Assembly: GCA_028532915.1 (NCBI GenBank)
Contig: JAQQAI010000070.1
Location: 1-64,000, forward strand
Length of the DNA stretch: 64,000 bases
Source: Sphaerochaetaceae bacterium
GTDB lineage: Bacteria > Spirochaetota > Spirochaetia > Sphaerochaetales > Sphaerochaetaceae
Direction of reading: 5' to 3'
Of the stretch, positions 58,257 to 64,000 are shown in pieces; within the stretch, counting starts at the first letter, position 1, and each line of letters starts with the position of its first letter. Made by a program: the position numbers and the translations under genes. A model generated the notes under the pieces. The model was given only the letters and a program-made list of their open reading frames with translations, did no database searches and was not told where the DNA came from.

Positions 58257-59297
58257 CTAGTAACGGTTGAATACGTCTTCTGCGAATCCCGGCATATTAT
58301 CGACCTGAACGGTCGTATTGTCATCAAGAACCAGCGATCCGCTGAAATGGCCGAACACCTGATGTTGAACAGATTTGATGATCAGAAAGTTACTCTGTGT
58401 GTTTCTGTCTACTACGGGAATAAACGTCAGGTCGACTCTTTTGTCATTGCTCGTAATCTTCCATGGATCGGTATAGGAGTCCGAAGGAATCTCGAATGAG
58501 ACACGGTCGATCTTGTGAAGTATATTATCGTAGAATATCGCATTCTCGGTCACGTCAGTTCTGTCGCTGAACCCGTATCCGAAATTGAAACCCACGGGAA
58601 CCGAATCGATGAAGGTCGAGGCACTGGCCCAGTACCATCTGTTCTGGTAGGTCCATCTGCCTCTTCCCCAATCGAGGACAGCAACAGATTCATCAGGGGT
58701 GAGCTCATACACCTCTTCTCCAAGACGGACTGTGCCGCTTACTCTCATACAGTTGACCTTCTCGTTGAGGTAAAAGGCTTTTCTGTTGGATTCCCATGAT
58801 GTGAGAATGTTGATACTTTCATGCCCTTCGGTCTGTATACAGGTGATATCGGCATCAAGACCTTCGTTGTGCCCCTCCGCCTTTAATCCGGGAGCTCCGC
58901 AGAGTATACGCCGGCGTTCTTCCTTTCTGCTGCATGCGATTCTGAGGATATTCGATGACATCGCAATCTCATGATCTTTCGAATGGGGAGGCAGGTGATA
59001 TTTCCCCAGCGGAAAAGAAGTGATTTTGTCGACCTGTGTCCAGCTTCCTCTGGAAATGTCGACGAATGCGATCGCGAACAGTCCCAGGTATCCCAGATCG
59101 CTGAAAGTCGTTGTGATCCAGAAACGGTGCTTATGCGAATATACGGCATAATAGTCCCACTCTTTAATTCTGAGAGGTGAAGCCTTAATATCTTTCCTGC
59201 TGTAATCCCAGAATGGACGACGGGACCATCCCGGCCCGTTTATCTGCCCGTCCGGTTTTAATGCCTTCTGCGAGGCTGTGACTTCAAACGAATACAT
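58257..59297 (-). CDS. DUF2804 family protein
   Basis: A 346-residue protein of the DUF2804 family, probably a beta-rich, lipocalin- or hydroxysteroid-isomerase-like fold. Recognisable blocks are 'LKPDGQINGPGWSRRPFWDY' near residue 13, 'KEWDYYAVYSHKHRFWITTT' near 45, 'VLDWGRGRWTYQNRWYWASA' near 208 and 'GFNFGYGFSDRTDVTENAIF' near 235. No enzymatic role is established for the family. The start follows AGGAGAGGGGG and overlaps the end of the aldo/keto reductase gene by 14 nt on the same strand, so the two are co-translated. No signal peptide is visible. Confidence 0.85.
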   Translation of the reverse strand: MYSFEVTASQKALKPDGQINGPGWSRRPFWDYSRKDIKASPLRIKEWDYYAVYSHKHRFWITTTFSDLGYLGLFAIAFVDISRGSWTQVDKITSFPLGKYHLPPHSKDHEIAMSSNILRIACSRKEERRRILCGAPGLKAEGHNEGLDADITCIQTEGHESINILTSWESNRKAFYLNEKVNCMRVSGTVRLGEEVYELTPDESVAVLDWGRGRWTYQNRWYWASASTFIDSVPVGFNFGYGFSDRTDVTENAIFYDNILHKIDRVSFEIPSDSYTDPWKITSNDKRVDLTFIPVVDRNTQSNFLIIKSVQHQVFGHFSGSLVLDDNTTVQVDNMPGFAEDVFNRY

Positions 59298-60264
59298 GCT
59301 CTTCCCCCTCTCCTGATTCCAGATATGTTCTCTCAGTCTGTGTCAGAGTGATATCGGGGTCTTTGAGAGAATCCTCCAGCTGATGTGTGCACGACGGTCC
59401 TATGATAGCAACAGACGGGAAGGGTGCACTGGTGATATAGGAAAGGACGATGGATGAGGCTGGACACTGATAGGTTTCACTCAGTCGTTTCACCCGTTCG
59501 GCCCGTTTGATATTGTTCTCACTGACGAATCTCTTTGTCACCTTGGCATTAAGGGCGATACCTTCAGCGAATTTGCTGAAAAAACCTTTCGCCTGAGATG
59601 AGTATGCGAACAGAGGCCTTTGGTGTTCGCTATACCACTGAAGCTGATCATCATCCATACATACGATAGATTCATCCTCATGAAGAGCAGGGGAAGATTC
59701 GGCAAGCGACCACTGTATTTCGCTCGCATCGATATGCACCCGGTTTTGCTGTGTCTCGTATTCGCAGATCTCATTCAACCGGGAAGAATCCCAGTTTGAT
59801 ACACCGAAAGAAGTTACGGGAAAGTATGATGAGATCTGATCTATCAGAGACAGAAACTCTTTTACGGGCTTGCTCCTGTCGTCTCTGTGGAAGAACCACA
59901 AATCCAGATTATCTGCACCAAGGTCAATGAAGCTTCTGTCGAGGTCACGCTTCATCTGTTCCAGAGAGATTCTGCTCTGATGTGTTGTGAGCGACGGATG
60001 GAGTCCTTTTGTGACTATTGCCATCTCTTTATACATATTATTGCTTTTGAGCCATCTTCCGATGATCATTTCGCTTCGGCCGGGCAGTCCGTCTTCCTCT
60101 TGGCCGTAGACCAGCGCAGTGTCTATGGTCGTCCCTCCGCTGTCAGCGAATTCATCGAGCATTCTCATCGCACTTTTCTCTTCGATGGTGGTTCCGAAAT
60201 ATGTGGTTCCCAATGCGATCTTGGAAAACTGTTTACCGTTTTCCTTCAACGTCAGATATTTCAT
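59284..60264 (-). CDS. Aldo/keto reductase
   Basis: A 326-residue NADPH-dependent reductase with a TIM barrel. 'KIALGTTYFGTTIEEKSA' near residue 15, the catalytic Asp and Tyr in 'GGTTIDTALVYGQEEDGLPG' near 43, the Lys in 'EMAIVTKGLHPSLTTHQSR' near 80 and the His in 'DNLDLWFFHRDDRSKPVKEF' near 118 make the usual tetrad. 'SFGVSNWDSSRLNEI' near 150 and the NADPH site 'SIVLSYITSAPFPSVAIIGP' near 265 follow. It reduces carbonyls; the substrate is unknown. It precedes the DUF2804 gene with a 14-nt overlap. The ribosome-binding site is AAAGGGGTGAGA. Confidence 0.9.
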   Translation of the reverse strand: MKYLTLKENGKQFSKIALGTTYFGTTIEEKSAMRMLDEFADSGGTTIDTALVYGQEEDGLPGRSEMIIGRWLKSNNMYKEMAIVTKGLHPSLTTHQSRISLEQMKRDLDRSFIDLGADNLDLWFFHRDDRSKPVKEFLSLIDQISSYFPVTSFGVSNWDSSRLNEICEYETQQNRVHIDASEIQWSLAESSPALHEDESIVCMDDDQLQWYSEHQRPLFAYSSQAKGFFSKFAEGIALNAKVTKRFVSENNIKRAERVKRLSETYQCPASSIVLSYITSAPFPSVAIIGPSCTHQLEDSLKDPDITLTQTERTYLESGEGEEHVFV

Positions 60265-60321
60265 ATGTTCTCACCCCTTTGTTCGATTATAATACCGGGA
60301 TAGAGAATTTGGTAGTGCTAC

Positions 60322-60349
60322 TTTACCGTTATATAATTGACTGTATAAT
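60322..60349 (+). promoter_or_regulatory. Candidate promoter of the yqeC operon
   Basis: TTTACC (60322-60327) and a consensus TATAAT (60344-60349) are 16 nt apart. Transcription would begin near 60356, close to the ATG at 60373. Confidence 0.5.
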
Positions 60350-60372
60350 GGAACAGGTGATACAATTTCACA

Positions 60373-61131
60373 ATGCATGACGATCCTTTCTCTCTTTCAC
60401 AATATCTTCAGAGAACTCTCATCGACGGTCATAAGAGGCCTGTGATCATATCCGTGATCGGCAGCGGCGGGAAGACCAGCGTGATCGAGAGAATTGCTCT
60501 TTTGGGGAAAAGATGTCATCTAAGGGTCCTTGTGACCACCACGACGCATATGGCACTTCCTTCAGACCATCAGTATCCTTTCGGGGTGTACCGGGCCGAT
60601 GATATTGAGAATCTGCCATTGGATGATGAACATGTCATGCTCGTCGGAAATTGGTCGGAGAAAAGGGTCAAACCGCTTACGACCGGGCAGTTCGAGAGTT
60701 TGCGGGGGCATTTTGACATGATTCTCATCGAAGCCGACGGGGCAAGAGGTATGGAGCTGAAATATCATCGCGAAAGTGAACCTGTCATCAGAGCCGATAC
60801 CGATATCCTGATAAAGGTCCTCGGCCTGAACGCCCTGGGAAAGAAAAGCGCACAGACCATTCATAACTGTTTCTTATGGAGAGGTTGCGAAGATAAGATT
60901 GTGGATGAGCACATCGTTCACGCGCTTGCATTCGATCCGCGCGGTCTGAATGCCACAAGCGATGCACCTGTTCAGATGATGCTGTACAATCAGTCGGACA
61001 CATTGGATAAAAGCAGACTTGGAACTCTTATAGAGTCGGGACTTCAATATTTCAGAGAGAGCCGGGATTCTATTGTAATAGGTTCAGTCAAACAGGATGC
61101 AATAGAGTATATATATCGTGCGAGAGGGTAG
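60373..61131 (+). CDS. yqeC: Selenium cofactor biosynthesis protein YqeC
   Basis: A 252-residue P-loop protein. 'VIISVIGSGGKTSVIERIAL' at residues 24-43 is a Walker A-like site. 'VLVTTTTHMALPS' near 55, 'ILIEADGARGMELKYHRESE' near 118 and 'IKVLGLNALGKK' near 147 are typical of YqeC, which is needed for the labile selenium cofactor of selenium-dependent molybdenum hydroxylases. It is followed 2 nt later by an XdhC-YqeB fusion gene, forming a maturation operon. No hydroxylase subunit or selD is in the window. The start at 60373 has a moderate AGGTGA ribosome-binding site. Confidence 0.9.
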   Translation: MHDDPFSLSQYLQRTLIDGHKRPVIISVIGSGGKTSVIERIALLGKRCHLRVLVTTTTHMALPSDHQYPFGVYRADDIENLPLDDEHVMLVGNWSEKRVKPLTTGQFESLRGHFDMILIEADGARGMELKYHRESEPVIRADTDILIKVLGLNALGKKSAQTIHNCFLWRGCEDKIVDEHIVHALAFDPRGLNATSDAPVQMMLYNQSDTLDKSRLGTLIESGLQYFRESRDSIVIGSVKQDAIEYIYRARG

Positions 61132-61133
61132 GT

Positions 61134-62723
61134 ATGAACATCTTTAAGAAAGCTGGCGAATTGGAAGAGCAGAACATAGCATTTGCTCTGATAACCATCA
61201 CAAAAAGTGTCGGTTCGACACCCAGATCTTCTGCGAGAATGATCGTTCTGGCGGACGGGACAACCTACGGGACTGTCGGAGGAGGTGTCGCCGAGTATGA
61301 GGTGGTAAAGAAGGCCGTCGGCAACATCCCGTTGAAAAAGAGTGAATTCTTTTCCAAATCTCTGAAGGTGACAGAGGGGCATAACTGCGGAGGGGATGTC
61401 GAATTCTACATTGAGGTGGTAAACAGTGCACCGCGTCTGATTCTTATCGGAGGTGGACATGTGAATCTCGAGATTGCAAGACTTGCCATTTCGTGCGGAT
61501 TCTTCGTCGAGATCGTCGAGACCCGTGAGGCTTTTGCCAATGCTGAGAGATTTCCTTTTGCCCATACGTTTTATGTGGACGAGTCGATTGAAAAGGCTCT
61601 GGGCGAATGCACGATCGACAAAGAGTGTGCAGTTGTCATCGCGACACATTCTCTCGACAGGATCGCCCTGGAGAAGGTTATCGGGTCTCCGGCCTGGTAT
61701 ATTGGGATGCTCGGTTCCAGAACGAAAGTGAGAACCTTCAGAAATCAGATCAGGGAGAAAATGGGCATCGACATTGCTGCCATGAAGAATCTCTTTGCTC
61801 CTATCGGCCTTGATATCAATGCGAAAACCCCGTCCGAGATCGCTGTATCGGTGGTGAGCGAGATTATGAGTACCCTCCATCATACGAGCGGGAAATCGCT
61901 GCGGGACAAAGCCTCGAATCTCGTGATAGTGAGAGGTGCAGGAGATCTTGCGACCGGTGTGATCGTAAGGCTGCACAAGGCCGGTTACCGGGTTCTAGCA
62001 CTCGAAATCGAGCGTCCGACGACAATACGGCGCACGGTTGCTTTCTCACAGGCAATGTATGACCGGCAGATTGAATTGGAGAATGTTGTATGTACCCGCT
62101 GTGAAAGCGTCGAAGAGGCAAAGAGTCTGATGGATGCCAATCATGTCGCTATCATGCACGATGAGGTTGGAGAGAGTATAAAGAAGCTTCATCCTGAGGT
62201 GGTCGTCGATGCGATTCTGGCCAAGAAGAATCTTGGAACAACCATCGATTGCGCTCCGTTCGTCATTGGATTAGGTCCGGGATTCACCGCCCAAAAAGAC
62301 TGTCACGCCGTAATAGAGACAAAACGTGGGCATTATCTCGGCTCGATAATAGCCGAGGGAGAAGCTGCCGCCAATACCGGTATTCCCGGGATCATCGGAG
62401 GCTACGGTGCTGAACGGGTGATCCACTCTTCAGTTGAAGGGGTGTTTTTCAGCGTCTGCAGCATCGGAGATATCGTAAGAAAGGGAGATGTGATAGCTCA
62501 CATCGGCAAAACAGAAGTAACGGCAACGATAGATGGTGTCTTGAGGGGGATGCTGCATGATGGACTGCCTGTCCCTGAGGGATTCAAGATCGCCGATATC
62601 GATCCGAGAGCAGAGGTCTCCCACTGTTTCAGCATCAGCGACAAGGCAAAAGCCGTCGGGGGAGCAGTTCTCGAAGCGGTCGATTCGTACAGGGATGGTA
62701 AATTCTTTTTGTACAACAGGTAA
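61134..62723 (+). CDS. yqeB: XdhC-YqeB fusion, selenium-dependent molybdenum hydroxylase maturation protein
   Basis: A 529-residue fusion. Residues 1-255 are XdhC-like: 'KSVGSTPRSSARMIVLADGT' near residue 24, 'EGHNCGGDVEFYIE' near 82, the dinucleotide fold 'RLILIGGGHVNLEIARLA' near 102, and 'IGMLGSRTKVRTFR' near 190. Residues about 262-529 are the EF2563/YqeB family ('LVIVRGAGDLATGVIVRLHK' near 263, 'DCAPFVIGLGPGFTAQKDCH' near 378, 'GIPGIIGGYGAERVIHS' near 422). XdhC sulfurates and inserts the Mo cofactor; YqeB serves Se-dependent hydroxylases such as xanthine dehydrogenases. Fusion and pairing with YqeC point to one maturation machine. It starts 2 nt after yqeC. Confidence 0.92.
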   Translation: MNIFKKAGELEEQNIAFALITITKSVGSTPRSSARMIVLADGTTYGTVGGGVAEYEVVKKAVGNIPLKKSEFFSKSLKVTEGHNCGGDVEFYIEVVNSAPRLILIGGGHVNLEIARLAISCGFFVEIVETREAFANAERFPFAHTFYVDESIEKALGECTIDKECAVVIATHSLDRIALEKVIGSPAWYIGMLGSRTKVRTFRNQIREKMGIDIAAMKNLFAPIGLDINAKTPSEIAVSVVSEIMSTLHHTSGKSLRDKASNLVIVRGAGDLATGVIVRLHKAGYRVLALEIERPTTIRRTVAFSQAMYDRQIELENVVCTRCESVEEAKSLMDANHVAIMHDEVGESIKKLHPEVVVDAILAKKNLGTTIDCAPFVIGLGPGFTAQKDCHAVIETKRGHYLGSIIAEGEAAANTGIPGIIGGYGAERVIHSSVEGVFFSVCSIGDIVRKGDVIAHIGKTEVTATIDGVLRGMLHDGLPVPEGFKIADIDPRAEVSHCFSISDKAKAVGGAVLEAVDSYRDGKFFLYNR

Positions 62724-62724
62724 T

Positions 62725-63603
62725 CTAGATATCGACTCCTAACAGCGCTTTTACCAGAATACCGATTCCGAAGGAGATGAGGGCGACGGCGATGCTGATG
62801 GATGCCATCTCGATGAATCGTTTCAGAAATGGGACTTCAAGAGCAACACTGATGTAGAACGTGAAGGTGAGAATCACCAGAAGCACCACGACCAGCATCA
62901 GAATCAGTGAGAGCATGTACATGCTGTTGGGCAGCAGCAGATAGGGCAGAGTTAGAAGGGCGACTGTGAGGAGATAGATCCCGCCTGTATAAAGACCTGA
63001 AGTGAAGGCATTGCTGTTCCCTTCGGCTCTGGAGGAGAGAAACTCGCTGCTCGCCATCGATAGTGTCGCACTTATACCCGTGATCAGTCCCGACAAAGCT
63101 ATGAGTTTGTTGTTCTGGAGTGCGAAGGTGAGTCCTGCAAGAGTCCCTGACAATTCTACCAGAGCATCCGATAGTCCGAGTACCATCGATCCCACATATT
63201 CCAGTCTGCCTTCCTTCAGCATCTGAAGCAGGGCATGCTCATGATGTTCTTCATCTTCGGAGATCTGTCTTGCTTCGGGGATAGCGTTTTCAAGGGTGAG
63301 ATAGTATTCTGTAGCATCACCTTCATTCTTCTCCATCAGTTTCACTGCAAAGGTGAACCCGAAGATACGCGCAATGAGGAGGTAGAGGAAGATTCGCAGC
63401 CGTTTGGGTTTCACCTCTTTGAGAGTATAACCTTTCCAGATATCATGATGGTGCCGTTCCTGTTTTCCTATATCGGAAAGGACCTTCGCATTATGAGGAT
63501 CCTTCACATAGTGCGAAATTTTCTCGTAGATGATGCTCTCGGTCAGTTCTCCTGTCTGTAGAGCCAGCGCAATCTTCTGATATTCTGCCGGTAAAGATGC
63601 CAT
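62725..63603 (-). CDS. Ferritin-like domain fused to VIT1/CCC1 iron transporter (MbfA-like)
   Basis: A 292-residue membrane protein. Residues about 5-135 form a ferritin-like diiron domain: 'LTESIIYEKISHYV' near 20, E-x-x-H in 'IGKQERHHHDIW' near 46, Glu in 'NEGDATEYYLTLE' near 95 and 'SEDEEHHEHALLQM' near 117. Residues about 140-292 form five VIT1/CCC1 helices ('VLGLSDALVELSGTLAGLTF', 'ISATLSMASSEFLSSRAE'). The order matches MbfA, an exporter of iron or manganese under peroxide stress. The start is ATG 63603 after AAGGAGA; an ATG at 63621 overlaps that site. Convergent with the YqeB fusion. Metal is inferred. Confidence 0.9.
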   Translation of the reverse strand: MASLPAEYQKIALALQTGELTESIIYEKISHYVKDPHNAKVLSDIGKQERHHHDIWKGYTLKEVKPKRLRIFLYLLIARIFGFTFAVKLMEKNEGDATEYYLTLENAIPEARQISEDEEHHEHALLQMLKEGRLEYVGSMVLGLSDALVELSGTLAGLTFALQNNKLIALSGLITGISATLSMASSEFLSSRAEGNSNAFTSGLYTGGIYLLTVALLTLPYLLLPNSMYMLSLILMLVVVLLVILTFTFYISVALEVPFLKRFIEMASISIAVALISFGIGILVKALLGVDI

Positions 63604-63692
63604 ATGAATTATCTCCTTCATCTGTTCTGTGAGTATACTCCATCCGTGATCGGGTATTCTACATCACTATGGAAAAATAGTGGTAATTATTG

Positions 63693-63721
63693 TTGACTTG
63701 TGTTTCTATATATAGTAACAT
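63693..63721 (+). promoter_or_regulatory. trpR promoter with embedded palindromic operator
   Basis: TTGACT (63693-63698) and TAACAT (63716-63721) are 17 nt apart. Between and over them lies the 20-bp palindrome 63701-63720, TGTTTCTATATATAGTAACA, in which 9 of 10 pairs match. A symmetric site inside the promoter is what an autoregulated repressor would need. Confidence 0.65.
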
Positions 63722-63741
63722 CTGGATTAATAGGAGCTGAT

Positions 63742-64000
63742 ATGAATGATCTAGACGAAATCATCGAAGTCTTTACCCGCACGAGCAGTGTTGAGCAGAT
63801 GCAGAAACTGTTCGAAGAATTGTTCACTCAACGGGAAAAATACGATTTTGCACTTCGTTGGCGACTTATGAAAGAATTGTATGACGGAAAGAGTCAGCGT
63901 GAGATCGCACACGATCTGGGAATCAGTCTGTGCAAGATCACCAGAGGATCAAAGATTTTGAAAAACAAAGATTCACAGATGAATCAGATATTACAGGAGT
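63742..64000 (+). CDS. trpR: TrpR-family transcriptional repressor, 3'-truncated by the window
   Basis: At least 86 residues of a TrpR-family repressor, open to the window end. The helical core 'LFTQREKYDFALRWRLMKEL' near residue 28 and the helix-turn-helix 'SQREIAHDLGISLCKITRGS' near 52 match E. coli TrpR ('SQREL...ITRGS') closely. TrpR binds L-tryptophan and then operator DNA of trp genes. The ATG at 63742 follows TAGGAGCTGAT. A promoter with a 20-bp palindrome lies immediately upstream, suggesting autorepression. The target trp genes are not in the window but may follow. The last residue seen is in 'MNQILQE'. Confidence 0.88.
   Translation, partial: MNDLDEIIEVFTRTSSVEQMQKLFEELFTQREKYDFALRWRLMKELYDGKSQREIAHDLGISLCKITRGSKILKNKDSQMNQILQE

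Noticed and set aside
61044-61976. 310-codon antisense open frame over yqeC and the XdhC part
   Set aside because: Opposite two recognised genes, with no ribosome-binding site or domain pattern.
1-64000. tRNA, rRNA, CRISPR arrays, insertion sequences or prophage
   Set aside because: No cloverleaf-like sequences, rRNA stretches, regularly spaced repeats, transposases or phage structural genes were seen by reading; a covariance-model scan would be needed for certainty about small RNAs.

Overview
The window reads as a chromosomal segment of a free-living or gut-type anaerobic or fermentative spirochaete (Spirochaetota). This is inferred from the gene families: outer-membrane proteins without typical Gram-positive features, RND/MMPL exporters paired with a LolA-like protein, binding proteins with spirochaete-like signal peptides, CUT1/CUT2 sugar uptake operons, a class III ribonucleotide reductase, and small HTH proteins with a 'GLNYE.IKVQRSL' motif. 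Base composition is moderate and fairly even. I found no rRNA, tRNA, CRISPR array or intact insertion sequence. The left end is cut inside a frameshifted AAA ATPase pseudogene and the right end inside a trpR-like gene.

Layout: 1-10.1 kb holds housekeeping genes (ssb, ybaK, a peroxiredoxin-like gene, trxA, argH, prs, an aminotransferase) with small envelope proteins between them. 10.2-12.6 kb carries a membrane nucleotide-sugar 4,6-dehydratase followed directly by a NusG paralogue. 12.6-18.6 kb is a compact minus-strand operon: RND exporter, LolA-like protein, outer-membrane barrel, DUF2147-like protein and a membrane-anchored LuxR regulator. 18.8-28.2 kb has a heme-binding-like protein, an iron alcohol dehydrogenase, a large hybrid histidine kinase with an HD-GYP response regulator, two paralogous small HTH genes with operator-like palindromes, and an endonuclease/phosphatase-fold protein. 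28.4-30.1 kb is a run of a diiron ferritin-like protein, a TIR-like protein and an acetyltransferase.

30.1-46.9 kb is sugar metabolism: ribulokinase, a KDPG-aldolase-fold protein lacking the catalytic residues, an alpha-disaccharide operon (binding protein, two permeases, and a GH65 phosphorylase fused to beta-phosphoglucomutase) with a LacI repressor and a clear LacI-type operator, a PHP phosphatase, and a second operon (Gfo/Idh dehydrogenase, TIM-barrel isomerase, CUT2 ABC transporter). 47.0-49.4 kb is a complete AmmeMemoRadiSam cluster. 49.4-54.8 kb has a secreted protein, a second RND protein and a DEAD-box helicase. 54.9-58.3 kb is nrdDG under a cobalamin riboswitch. 58.3-60.3 kb has a DUF2804 protein and an aldo/keto reductase. 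60.4-62.7 kb encodes selenium-dependent molybdenum hydroxylase maturation factors (YqeC and an XdhC-YqeB fusion). The last genes are a ferritin-VIT1 fusion and trpR.

The best candidates for poorly described biology are the five-gene RND/LolA/barrel/DUF2147/LuxR operon, the AmmeMemoRadiSam trio, the active-site-less KDPG aldolase homologue, the HTH paralogue pair with a palindrome over a start codon, and the B12 riboswitch whose expression platform shows two crossing helices next to the nrdD ribosome-binding site.
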